NCBI GenBank assembly: GCA_030425425.1
Contig: JAUIAO010000051.1
Coordinates: 1 to 45,053 of the forward strand
Source of the DNA: Bacteroidia bacterium
Lineage (GTDB): Bacteria > Bacteroidota > Bacteroidia > Cytophagales > Cyclobacteriaceae
Direction: 5' to 3'
Length of the DNA: 45,053 bases
The notes beneath the pieces are model-generated. The model saw only the letters and a program-made list of their open reading frames with translations, was not told where the DNA came from and did no database searches. The position numbers and the translations under genes are program-made. This document shows positions 1-8,700 of the stretch, one piece after another; the first letter of the stretch is position 1; every line of letters starts with the position of its first letter.

Positions 1-85
1 TTACTACATCAAAGTATTCTAATACTCCTTCTGGTAGAAGTAATTCCCATGCTGATAAATCTCCCAATTCTTTTTGAAATGCAAA
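1..85 (-). pseudogene. 5' end of an ISAon1-type transposase, running off the left edge (fragment or remnant)
   Basis: Read on the minus strand, an open frame follows a stop codon at 86-88 and continues past position 1. Its sequence includes SAWELLLPEGVLEYFDVV. The LLLPEGxLEYF pattern resembles what I recall as the N-terminus of ISAon1-family transposases of Bacteroidota. No ATG lies in this frame; the only conventional candidate start visible is a TTG at 65-67, so the frame is either a degraded copy or uses a rare start. The body of the element would lie outside the window. The family assignment rests on a short motif from memory, so it is tentative. Confidence 0.45.
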
Positions 86-171
86 TTAGACTTTTTGGAG
101 ATACCCCACAGGTTTTCGGATTGATCCGGTTAAATTTTTAAACCTGTCAGCGCAAAGAATACCTAAAAAAC

Positions 172-203
172 AAAACCGGAGCATCACTACACTCCGGTTT
201 TTC
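172..203. terminator. Bidirectional rho-independent terminator
   Basis: AAAACCGGAG (172-181) pairs perfectly with CTCCGGTTTT (192-201) around a 10-nt loop. A T-run follows on the plus strand (198-202), and on the minus strand the hairpin is followed by TTTTGTTTTTT. On the minus strand it lies about 120 nt beyond the uxaC stop codon and is the likely end of that transcript. Positions 86-171 and 204-318 show no gene I can support. Confidence 0.75.
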
Positions 204-318
204 TATGTTCAATTGGTTATATTATTATTTGTATTATCCGGCGGTAATTAAACCATATTTGTTTGGCTGTTTGCCTCGGGTTATTAGCAAGTTGAGCTTG
301 TGGTTCTCCCAATCAAAC

Positions 319-1719
319 TCAACCTGGTTGATAAAAACCAAAGTACTCTTTGGCATTGTTGAAGCAGATGTTTTCTACATGGCTGCCTAGTAAATCCAAG
401 TCATTTGGAAGCTCACCTTTTTCCACATCTTTACCAATAAGGTTACAAAGTATTCTACGGAAATACTCATGACGCGGGAATGACAAGAAACTTCTGCTAT
501 CTGTCAGCATTCCTACAAATCTGGTTAGCAATCCAAGGTTACCTAAAGCAGTCATCTGATTTTCCATTCCCGTCTTCTGATCCAGAAACCACCAGCCCGA
601 TCCCCACTGGATTTTACCAGGAGTATCGGTCTCCACATTGAAGTTACCGATCAGTGTGGCAAATGCTTCGTTATCCGCTGGGTTGAGGTTATAAAGTATG
701 GTTTTGGTCAGCTCGTCTTCCAGTCCTCCAAGGAATCTATTGAGCGCTTTGATCTGAGAAAAATCACCAATAGAGTCAAACCCAGTATCAGGACCGAGCA
801 GTTTCATCATCCGGTCATTGTTGTTTCTGATTGCGCCTAGGTGATACTGCTGCACCCAGCCTTTGGCATTGTACATTTTAGACAATTCAAAAAGCATTGT
901 CATTTTGAAAACTTGTACATCTTCTACAGAAAGTGCTTTTCCTTCCTTATATGCCTTGAATATTTGCTCAGCTTTCGTGATCGAGAAATCCACATCATAG
1001 AGCTGCTCTAGTCCGTGATCCGAAAGTCTAGATCCATTTTCATGGAAATAATCTATGCGAGATTGTGTCGCATTCAGCAAGTCATCAAAACTCTTGATTT
1101 CTCCTCCAGCTACTTCTCCTAGTTGGTTGAGATAGTCTCCATATGTGGCAGTTTCAATCGCATAAATCTTATCAGGCCTGAAGGCAGGAAACATTTTCAG
1201 GTCCGGATCGCTCATTTTCTGATGGAATTCCAGATTATCCACAGGATCATCTGTGGTACAAACAACCTGAACATTCCTTTTCTTCAATAATCCACGAGTG
1301 GAATTTTCCGGCTTACGAAGCTGGCGAGACGCTTCTTCGTAGATTTCTTTACCAGTGTTGCCGTTTAGAATGGTATCTATCCCAAAGTATCTTTTGAGTT
1401 CCAGATGTGTCCAATGGTACAATGGATTTTTAATGGTATAAGGCACCGTCTCTGCCCATTTCTGAAATTTCTCTTCATCAGTTGCATCACCAGTGACAAA
1501 CTTCTCAGGCACAGCATTGGTACGCATTGCTCTCCACTTGTAGTGATCACCCTCTAGCCAAGCCTCTGTAATGTTGTTAAAAATACGTTCTCCTTCTATG
1601 TCTTTTGGAGGAAGGTGATTGTGATAATCGATGATGGGCATTTTTTCAGCATGCTCAAAATAGAGCTTCTTTGCTGTCTCATTTTCGAGGAGAAAATCCT
1701 CTGATAAAAATTCTTTCAT
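319..1719 (-). CDS. uxaC: Uronate isomerase (glucuronate/galacturonate isomerase)
   Basis: This cytosolic amidohydrolase-fold enzyme converts D-galacturonate to D-tagaturonate and D-glucuronate to D-fructuronate, the first step of the isomerase pathway. The 466-residue length is normal for UxaC. The N-terminal IIDYHNHL motif (about residues 29-36) supplies the family metal-binding histidines. Also visible are CTTDDP, the AFRPDK segment and a C-terminal SFPRHEYFRR stretch, all typical of UxaC. The ATG at 1719 sits just before the conserved MKEFLSEDFLL N-terminus. The gene diverges from uxaB-uxaA, which encode the next two steps, across a 294-bp region with operator-like sites. A minus-strand TAGATTTG at 1752-1759 fits the TAnnTTTG -7 box of Bacteroidota. 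No truncation is seen. Confidence 0.96.
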   Translation of the reverse strand: MKEFLSEDFLLENETAKKLYFEHAEKMPIIDYHNHLPPKDIEGERIFNNITEAWLEGDHYKWRAMRTNAVPEKFVTGDATDEEKFQKWAETVPYTIKNPLYHWTHLELKRYFGIDTILNGNTGKEIYEEASRQLRKPENSTRGLLKKRNVQVVCTTDDPVDNLEFHQKMSDPDLKMFPAFRPDKIYAIETATYGDYLNQLGEVAGGEIKSFDDLLNATQSRIDYFHENGSRLSDHGLEQLYDVDFSITKAEQIFKAYKEGKALSVEDVQVFKMTMLFELSKMYNAKGWVQQYHLGAIRNNNDRMMKLLGPDTGFDSIGDFSQIKALNRFLGGLEDELTKTILYNLNPADNEAFATLIGNFNVETDTPGKIQWGSGWWFLDQKTGMENQMTALGNLGLLTRFVGMLTDSRSFLSFPRHEYFRRILCNLIGKDVEKGELPNDLDLLGSHVENICFNNAKEYFGFYQPG

Positions 1720-1751
1720 AATATTAATTGTTGCCGGATTGGACCTTTGCG

Positions 1752-1759
1752 CAAATCTA
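1752..1759 (-). promoter_or_regulatory. Candidate -7 box of uxaC
   Basis: TAGATTTG on the minus strand matches the Bacteroidota -7 consensus TAnnTTTG and lies 33-40 nt upstream of the uxaC ATG. I found no convincing TTTG -33 element at the usual distance, so this is a half-supported promoter. Confidence 0.4.
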
Positions 1760-1795
1760 TAAAACCAACCTTCTGACAGATTTGATTATTTGCTG

Positions 1796-1809
1796 TGCAA
1801 TCGGTTACG
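1796..1809 (+). promoter_or_regulatory. LacI-family operator-like site, uxaC side
   Basis: TGCAATCGGTTACG matches the general LacI-family operator pattern TGnAAnCGnTTnCA at every fixed position except the last. It lies about 40 nt upstream of the candidate uxaC -7 box. A near-identical core occurs at 1986-1999 in opposite orientation near uxaB. Which regulator binds is not encoded in the window. Confidence 0.45.
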
Positions 1810-1945
1810 CTTTATAGTGCAATATAGCATCCTTTTCTTACTTTTTTCAATGAATTGAGGCCTTATAAACATACAAAAAAGCGGATTTACAAGCAGGTCA
1901 AAATTCTTATATTTACAAAATATCATATTATTCTTTTCAAAACAT

Positions 1946-1953
1946 TAATTTTG
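1946..1953 (+). promoter_or_regulatory. Candidate -7 box of the uxaB-uxaA operon
   Basis: TAATTTTG fits TAnnTTTG and lies about 60 nt upstream of the uxaB ATG. A clear -33 TTTG is not visible; the best candidate upstream is TTTAC near 1912. It is followed immediately by the inverted repeat at 1960-1976. Confidence 0.4.
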
Positions 1954-1959
1954 CCGAAA

Positions 1960-1976
1960 CAATACAGCTTGTATTG
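1960..1976. promoter_or_regulatory. 7-bp inverted repeat just downstream of the uxaB -7 box
   Basis: CAATACA (1960-1966) and TGTATTG (1970-1976) form a perfect inverted repeat with a 3-bp spacer. The position, at or just after the expected transcription start, would suit a repressor operator. It is unlike the LacI-type site at 1986-1999, so a second regulator is possible. Confidence 0.35.
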
Positions 1977-1985
1977 ATTTATATG

Positions 1986-1999
1986 AGTAATCGATTGCA
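1986..1999 (-). promoter_or_regulatory. LacI-family operator-like site, uxaB side
   Basis: On the minus strand the site reads TGCAATCGATTACT, matching TGnAAnCGnTTnCA except at the last base and sharing 12 of 14 bases with the site at 1796-1809. It lies in the uxaB 5' UTR, 14-27 nt before the ATG, where a bound repressor could block transcription. Confidence 0.45.
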
Positions 2000-2013
2000 A
2001 TAATATATATCAC

Positions 2014-3423
2014 ATGGAAAGACTTTCAAGAAATAGTAACCAACCTGTACTGCCCATTAAAGTAGTGCAATTTGGAGAAGGTAATTTTTTAAGGGCATTC
2101 GTTGATTGGATGATCAATGGTCTCAATGAGAAAACAGATTATAATGCCGGAGTGGCTATTGTTCAGCCATTGGCCAATGGACTGACTGATATGCTTACGC
2201 ATCAGGATGGCCTATATCATCACATCATGCAAGGATTGGAAGGTGATCAACAGATAGATGAAGCTATTTTGAATACCAGTGTTCAAAAAGCAATAAATCC
2301 ATTTGCTGATACCAAGGCGTATTTTGATCTAGCGGAGTTAGACACACTTGAGCTTGTCTTCTCTAATACTACTGAAGCCGGAATCGCCTTTGACAATTCG
2401 GATAAGCCCGCTGAAGGTGCGCTTGCAAATACCTTCCCTGGAAAACTAACCCAGTTTCTAAAGCGTCGATTTGATCATTTCAAAGGCGCAGAAGACTCAG
2501 GTTTGAGCATCGTACCGTGTGAACTCATCGCTGACAATGGAGTCCACCTCAAAAAGGCAATTCTCGATTATGTGGAATTGTGGCAATTAGGTGAAGATTT
2601 CAAAAACTGGATTGAAAATCACAACTATTTCGCCAATACTCTGGTAGACAGAATTGTGCCTGGATACCCTAGAGAAGAGATCGACACTATTCTAAACAGA
2701 ATAGGTGTAGAAGATAAACTGGTAGTCAAATCTGAGTCTTTTCATCTTTTTGTGATTCAGGCTCCTGAGCAAGTGCAGAAAGCTTTCCCTGCTGATAAGC
2801 ATGGCTTCAATGTAAAATATGTGGAAGACATCAACCCATTCAGAACACAAAAAGTAAGAATTCTTAATGGTGCTCACACATCAATGGTGCCGGTAGGATT
2901 ACTCTCTGGCGTAGAGACAGTGAGTGAAGCAGTGGATGATGAAATAGTTGGGCAGTTTGTTAGAAAGACCATTTTCGAAGAAATAGTACCTCTGATCAGT
3001 ATTCCGGGTGAAGATCCGAAAGAGTTTGCTGATCAGGTGATCATGAGGTTTAGAAACCCGTTCATCAGACATGAGCTGATGAGTATTTCATTGAATTCGA
3101 TTTCTAAATATAAAGTACGCGTACTGCCTACTGTACTAGATTTTATCGATCAGAAAGGTGCCCTACCAAAAAGACTTCTATTCTCTCTGGCATGTCTGAT
3201 CAAGTTTTATGTGAGTGATGATTTCAGCAAAAAAGATGATCCGGCAGTACTGGCATTTTTCGAAGAAGAAAAAGAATCTGCTGACCTGGTAACAAAAACA
3301 CTGAGTAATGAAAGCTTTTGGGGTCAGGACCTTACAAAAATCAGTGGGCTAGAAGCAGAGGTTACAGAATTCTTCAATGAAATAAGTGCCGGAAACGTAA
3401 AAGAAATTGTACACGAACTATGA
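2014..3423 (+). CDS. uxaB: Tagaturonate reductase (altronate oxidoreductase)
   Basis: This NAD-dependent enzyme reduces D-tagaturonate to D-altronate, the second step of galacturonate breakdown. It belongs to the mannitol dehydrogenase family of long-chain dehydrogenases. The N-terminal VVQFGEGNFLRAF segment (about residues 18-30) is the dinucleotide-binding loop and is characteristic of UxaB. The central ILNGAHTSMVPVG stretch contains the family's catalytic/substrate-binding residues. The length (469 aa) is close to the usual 480. The ATG at 2014 gives a good N-terminus. The stop codon overlaps the uxaA start in an ATGA arrangement (3420-3423), so the two are translationally coupled. A fructuronate-reductase (UxuB-like) specificity is less likely given uxaA next door. 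Confidence 0.93.
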   Translation: MERLSRNSNQPVLPIKVVQFGEGNFLRAFVDWMINGLNEKTDYNAGVAIVQPLANGLTDMLTHQDGLYHHIMQGLEGDQQIDEAILNTSVQKAINPFADTKAYFDLAELDTLELVFSNTTEAGIAFDNSDKPAEGALANTFPGKLTQFLKRRFDHFKGAEDSGLSIVPCELIADNGVHLKKAILDYVELWQLGEDFKNWIENHNYFANTLVDRIVPGYPREEIDTILNRIGVEDKLVVKSESFHLFVIQAPEQVQKAFPADKHGFNVKYVEDINPFRTQKVRILNGAHTSMVPVGLLSGVETVSEAVDDEIVGQFVRKTIFEEIVPLISIPGEDPKEFADQVIMRFRNPFIRHELMSISLNSISKYKVRVLPTVLDFIDQKGALPKRLLFSLACLIKFYVSDDFSKKDDPAVLAFFEEEKESADLVTKTLSNESFWGQDLTKISGLEAEVTEFFNEISAGNVKEIVHEL

Positions 3424-5063
3424 ACAAAGCAATAACCATCAATCCAGATGATGATCTGGCAGTAGCTCTAACAGACCTGAAAAAAGGTGAGTCTATTGAG
3501 GTAAATGGCTCAAACTATGATTTGCTGGATGACATCACCACAAAGCACAAGTTTGCCCTGAAGGATTTCAATACAGGGGACGAAATGCACATGTATGGGG
3601 TCATTGTAGGTACTGCCACAGAGCCGATTCAAAAAGGTGCTGCGGTGACTTTGCAAAACCTTAGTCATAAATCTTCGTCTTATGATCCGTCCAAAAAAAC
3701 AGAGTTTCAATGGACTGCACCGGACATTTCTAAATATGAAGGCAAAACATTTTTAGGTTATCACCGAGAGGATGGACAGGTAGGAACGGGAAATTACTGG
3801 GTAGTCTTTCCATTGGTATTCTGTGAAAACAGAAATATTGAAGCCATTAAAAAGGCTTTTGTGAAGGGGTTAGGTTTGGAAAAGCCAGACCCATATACCG
3901 AAATGGTTTCGTCTTTGGTCTCTCAATATAAAAGTGGCAGTCTCAATCCAGAAACTATTACAATCACTGAAACAACTGCTGCTCCCAAAGACCAGATCTT
4001 TGAGAATGTAGACGGGGTACGCTTCATCACTCATCAGGGTGGCTGTGGTGGAATCAGACAAGATGCGGAGACACTCACCCAACTATTGGCTGGCTATATC
4101 AACAATCCAAACGTCGCTGGAGCTACAGTGCTTAGTTTAGGCTGTCAGAATGCTGAGGTGAAAATGTTTGAGGACAAGCTTAAGAAAGTGAATCCAAACA
4201 TGACTAAGCCTGTTTATATCCTGGATCAGCAAACTGCCGGCAAGGAGTCTAACCTCGTGCAGCAGGCCATCACCAAAACATTCCTTGGATTGGTAGAAGC
4301 CAATAAAATCAAGCGTGAGCCAGCTCCTTTGAGTAAGCTTTGTATTGGTCTTGAATGTGGAGGCTCTGATGGGTTCTCTGGTATCTCTGCAAATCCTTCT
4401 ATTGGTTATACCTCGGATCTTGTGGCTGCTCTTGGTGGAAAAGCCATACTTTCAGAATTCCCGGAACTCTGTGGTGTAGAGCAGGAACTAATCAACAGAA
4501 TGGACACCCAGGAAATGGCGGAGAAATTTGTGGACATCATGCGCGCTTATGAGAAATCAGCCGTAGATGCCGGTTCTGGTTTTGATATGAACCCGTCTCC
4601 TGGAAACATCAAAGATGGACTGATCACTGATGCAATGAAATCCGCCGGTGCAGCGAAAAAAGGAGGCACATCACCAGTAAGAGATGTGCTTGATTACACT
4701 GAATATGCCAACAAACCTGGTTTAAGCCTGCTTTGTACCCCAGGTAACGACGTAGAATCTACTACTGGGCTGGCAGGATCGGGCGCAAATATTATTTTGT
4801 TTACTACCGGACTGGGTACTCCTACTGGAAATCCTGTGGTGCCGGTATTGAAGCTGTCCAGTAATTCCAAATTGGCAGAAAAAATGCCTGATATCATCGA
4901 TATTGATACTGGAGCTGTGATAAGAGGAGAAAAATCGATAGCCGAAATGGGTGAGGAAATCCTGGATCACATCATAGAAGTGGCAAGCGGCAGAACTCCT
5001 TCTAAAGCCATGGAACTGGAACAATTTGATTTCATTCCCTGGAAACGAGGGGTTTCACTTTAG
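3420..5063 (+). CDS. uxaA: Altronate dehydratase
   Basis: This enzyme dehydrates D-altronate to 2-keto-3-deoxygluconate, the third step of the pathway; the later kinase and aldolase are not in this window. The single chain of 547 residues has an N-terminal SAF-type domain (about 1-90) followed by the two-part UxaA/GarD dehydratase region. Motifs include HQGGCGGIRQD (about 204-214), SLGCQNAE (about 239-246) and ECGGSDGFSGISANPSIG (about 311-328), whose Cys residues and acidic groups probably hold the metal site. The fused two-domain form is the common one, with a length slightly above the E. coli protein. The start overlaps the uxaB stop by 4 bp. A strong hairpin terminator follows at 5088-5110. 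Confidence 0.95.
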   Translation: MNKAITINPDDDLAVALTDLKKGESIEVNGSNYDLLDDITTKHKFALKDFNTGDEMHMYGVIVGTATEPIQKGAAVTLQNLSHKSSSYDPSKKTEFQWTAPDISKYEGKTFLGYHREDGQVGTGNYWVVFPLVFCENRNIEAIKKAFVKGLGLEKPDPYTEMVSSLVSQYKSGSLNPETITITETTAAPKDQIFENVDGVRFITHQGGCGGIRQDAETLTQLLAGYINNPNVAGATVLSLGCQNAEVKMFEDKLKKVNPNMTKPVYILDQQTAGKESNLVQQAITKTFLGLVEANKIKREPAPLSKLCIGLECGGSDGFSGISANPSIGYTSDLVAALGGKAILSEFPELCGVEQELINRMDTQEMAEKFVDIMRAYEKSAVDAGSGFDMNPSPGNIKDGLITDAMKSAGAAKKGGTSPVRDVLDYTEYANKPGLSLLCTPGNDVESTTGLAGSGANIILFTTGLGTPTGNPVVPVLKLSSNSKLAEKMPDIIDIDTGAVIRGEKSIAEMGEEILDHIIEVASGRTPSKAMELEQFDFIPWKRGVSL

Positions 5064-5087
5064 AAATTCTTTCATAATTGTGTATAG

Positions 5088-5110
5088 AGCCCTCTTCGGA
5101 GGGCTTTTTT
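5088..5110 (+). terminator. Rho-independent terminator of uxaB-uxaA
   Basis: AGCCCTC (5088-5094) pairs with GAGGGCT (5099-5105) around a TTCG tetraloop, followed by a run of T to 5110. It lies 24 nt after the uxaA stop codon. The minus-strand side lacks a good T-run, so it serves mainly uxaBA. Confidence 0.85.
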
Positions 5111-5145
5111 GTGCCATATCAAACTTGCGAGTACAACACAGATCC

Positions 5146-5508
5146 CTAAAACCCCTGTAAAAGCTGATCTACCATTTCGTCAGAATTCATCAGTTTTTTG
5201 AACGCCTTCTGTACCAACCCTTCCTTGATAGCTTCATCCAATTCATTATTGAATAAAAAAGCAGTGAGCACACATCTGTAAACTTGAGGGTACTTTACTC
5301 TGACTTCTTTCAGTAGTTCATATCCGTCCATTTCCGGCATTCGTAGATCTGTAATGATAATTTCTATCTCCTCATCTTCTGCCAGTTGATCAATAGCTTC
5401 CCGCCCTGAACTGGCCAAAACCAGATCGAAATGAGGTTGAAATAGCACCTCGAATAAAAAGAGATTGGCCTGCTCATCATCCACATACAACAACTTTCTT
5501 TTTGTCAT
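5146..5508 (-). CDS. Stand-alone response regulator receiver domain
   Basis: This is a single CheY-like receiver of 120 residues with no output domain. Visible phosphorylation-site residues are the acidic pair D10-D11 (YVDDE), phospho-acceptor D54 in IITDLRMPEMDGYE, and T82. The conserved lysine is K101, but the following residue is alanine instead of the usual proline (KAF, not KPF/KPW), and the loop before it is also unusual. The protein most likely acts by docking to another protein, such as a hybrid kinase or a diguanylate cyclase-type output encoded elsewhere. No kinase is adjacent; neighbours are uxaA (convergent) and the cadherin protein (same strand, about 200 bp upstream). The upstream region carries an inverted repeat at 5543-5558. 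Confidence 0.88.
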   Translation of the reverse strand: MTKRKLLYVDDEQANLFLFEVLFQPHFDLVLASSGREAIDQLAEDEEIEIIITDLRMPEMDGYELLKEVRVKYPQVYRCVLTAFLFNNELDEAIKEGLVQKAFKKLMNSDEMVDQLLQGF

Positions 5509-5542
5509 GTCAAATAGCTGATTAGAATGGTCAAAAAAACGA

Positions 5543-5558
5543 ATACTTAAATAAGTAT
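5543..5558. promoter_or_regulatory. Inverted repeat upstream of the lone receiver gene
   Basis: ATACTTA (5543-5549) and TAAGTAT (5552-5558) form a perfect inverted repeat with a 2-bp spacer, 35-50 nt upstream of the receiver gene start. A TTTG on the minus strand adjoins it. It may be a regulator site or part of a promoter; AT-rich palindromes also occur by chance. Confidence 0.3.
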
Positions 5559-5654
5559 CAAAACAAAACTTCCAAGATTTCGAATTTATCGATCAGTATG
5601 CTTTCACATCATTTTTATTTATTCTTTCATCTGATGGTTGATTTCTTAAAATTG

Positions 5655-5684
5655 AAAAAGCCAGAACCTAATGGGCCTGGCTTT
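5655..5684 (-). terminator. Rho-independent terminator of the collar/LamG/cadherin operon
   Basis: On the minus strand AAAGCCAG pairs with CTGGCTTT (plus positions 5677-5684 and 5657-5664), followed by a T-run (plus-strand A 5655-5659). It lies about 20 nt beyond the cadherin-protein stop codon, marking the end of the three-gene operon. Confidence 0.7.
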
Positions 5685-5704
5685 CATTTCGATATTTTGA
5701 AATG

Positions 5705-8700
5705 CTATTGTATTACAATTTTTGACCTAACCGTCTGCCTATCATTGACTAATTCTATAATATACGTGCCTTCTGGCAAATCACCTACTTTCATCTTACC
5801 AGAAGGATTATTATTTCGGATCATTAATCGACCTTCTAAAGAATACACCGACACTCTATATGGATTGAAATTTTCATTCCAGGAAACCAGGTTAGTTGTC
5901 GGATTTGGATAGATTTTCAACTCCGCATCTAATGCATCAGTGCTGGTGACTACCACGATTTCCAAATCAAACGAAGACTTCACTTCAGCTCCCATGTAGT
6001 CAGTGGCCACCAATACAAAACTATGATTGGTACCTCCAAGGCTTCTTGGGTTGAATTCAATTGTGGTATTATCATCGGTCACGGAAGCCCACTCAACAGT
6101 ATCCCCTGTCGTACTCAGAATATTGTAGATCAGAGAATCAGCTTCATCCTCATCAGCAAACCAATTTTCATCGATTTCAAAGAATGTCAAACGATTGGTC
6201 GTAATCACCAAATCACTGATTTTTTCATTGAGAATTGGTGCATCATTTTGATTCAACACCTCAATAACTACAGTATTCTCCACACTCGCGCTATCCTTGT
6301 CATAGGCTATCAAAGTCACTTCAAAATGATCTTTTTCCTCATAATTGAATGCACCAGTTGACCAAAGAAATCCATCTTCATCCGTTTTGAAAAGGTCAGC
6401 ATTATCTGTTCCTTCTTTAATCGCTAATTTGAAAGTGTCACCGGCATCCTGATCTGTCACTTTGGCCAGTCCGATGATCCCACCACCTAACACATTTTCA
6501 CTGATCGAGTAGTTGGTCAACGTCAATTCTGTAGGAGCCTCGTTTGCATCCTGAAGGTACAGCGTCAATCGGCTGCTAACCGAGCTATTGGTATTGTCCT
6601 TGGCAGAAATGTCCACATAATACTCATTTCGATTCTCGAAATTCAACTGAGTTCTGAGCGTGAGGTAATTTCCTTTGATACTGAAAAATGCATTGTCATT
6701 GAATCCACTGATCAAACCATAATCAAAGCTCCGTGTCTGATCTTCTACCGAAAACATCCCCACCGTATCACCAGAAACAAAGCTCTCTGGGAAACTGCTG
6801 GAGGAAAGTAAAATATCAGAGTCCAGGACGTCTATTATTTCAATAGTCATCTGTTTGATGATTACTTCTGCACCTTTATCTGTTGACTTCACGCGAATAA
6901 ATAGTTCGCTCAGATTTTCATAGTCCATTGGCTGCTGCAAGAGCAGCTTATTATCCGTGATTACTACAAAATCATTATGATCATCCCCTGTGCCAGACAC
7001 CAATTCGTATTGATACTGGTCATTATCATCTTCGTCTGTGGTAGAAAATGTACCCACTATAGTGCCATAGGGCAGGTTTTCCTGTACACTTGCCGAGCTA
7101 AGCGTAATATCCGTAGGAGCGTCATTTTGATCAACCACCTCAATAGTTAATGTCTCTGTGTACGCTTTGCCCCACTGATCTGCTACTTGTATTTCTACTT
7201 CTCTGCTTCCTGATTCCTCATGGTTGAGTGAGGTCCTAAGCTGCAGTTGATTACCGGAGATCTTAAACCATTCTGATCCTGATAAAATGGCAAAAAAATG
7301 TCTGTCCCCAGCATCCTGATCTTCTACAGAAAGCATACCAACCAAAGTTCCCTCAACCAGATTCTCACCAACAGAAGCATTGCTAATGACTATGTCTGTT
7401 GGAGCATCATTGGCGTCTACCAGCGTCAGATTGATTTGCTGTTCTACATGATCACTATTCATATCATAGGCACGTATTTTGACCAGGTAATCATTTTGCA
7501 GCTCATAATCCAGTGCTTCCTTCAGCGTCAGATAATCGTCCTTGATCGCAAAATACTTATTGTCATTGTCTCCGAAACGGAACTGATACGTGAATGCGCC
7601 TGACTTGTCTTCAATGGACAGCTGAGCAACAGTATCACCTACCTCCATACTTTCTGGAAACTCGTAGGTTGAAAGCAAAATGTCCGAATCAAAAATATCG
7701 CCTATGGCAATACTGATGACTTCATCGTATCTGCTACCGGCTTCATCCGTCACCCTGACTCTCACACTCAAATCTGTAATTTCTTCATAGTCAATAGATT
7801 CTTTGACAAGTAGCCGATCATTAGAAACCACCACATAATCATTGTGGTCACTTCCGGATCCTATAACGAGTTGATAGGTGTAGGCATCCGCAGCATCCTC
7901 ATCAGTTGTGGCGAACTTCCCGATTTCTGTTCCATATGGAAGGTTTTCCAGTAATGAAGCCGGGCTCAAAGTAATGGCCGTTGGAACGTCATTGGCATCT
8001 AGCACGGAAATCTCTAAACTTTCGGTTGCCTCTTCTCCCTCACCATCGGTTACTTTCACTTCCACTGTATAACTATCCTGCAATTCAAAATTCAAAGAAC
8101 CTTTAGTCTGTAATTCATTGCCAGAAATCTTAAAAGTCTCAGTGTCTGAGAGCAAAGTGTATTCGTAACTATCCACGGCATCCTGATCAATGGCTGAAAG
8201 CACACCTACCTTAGTTCCTTCTTTAAGGTTTTCTGCAACTGAAGAATTATCCAATGCAATTCCTGTAGGTGCATCATTCGCATCTGTAACGGATATTGAA
8301 AACTCACCGGTAACACTAGCCTCAAATTCATCTGTAGCTTTCACCCTAATCAGCAAAGTGTGATCGGTTTCAAAATCCCGTTTAGCAGCCAAAGTCAGGT
8401 ACTCTCCTTTGATCTGAAATGATGCATTGTCAGTACCCCCATTAGCCAAACTATAAATAAATGGGCCTGTTTCATCTTCCACAGAAAACATTCCTATAGT
8501 GTCGCCAACAATTGCCCCCTCTGAAAAAGAAGCATTGGACAGCAAAATATCAGAATCCAGAATATCCAATACTTCAATGCTCAACACCTCTTCATGTGCA
8601 GCACCTGCCAAGTCAACCGCTTTTACCCTTACAGAAAGCTCTGGAGTAGCTTCATAATCCAGATTCTGTTTGACATTCAGTTTCTTATCAGAGATGAATA

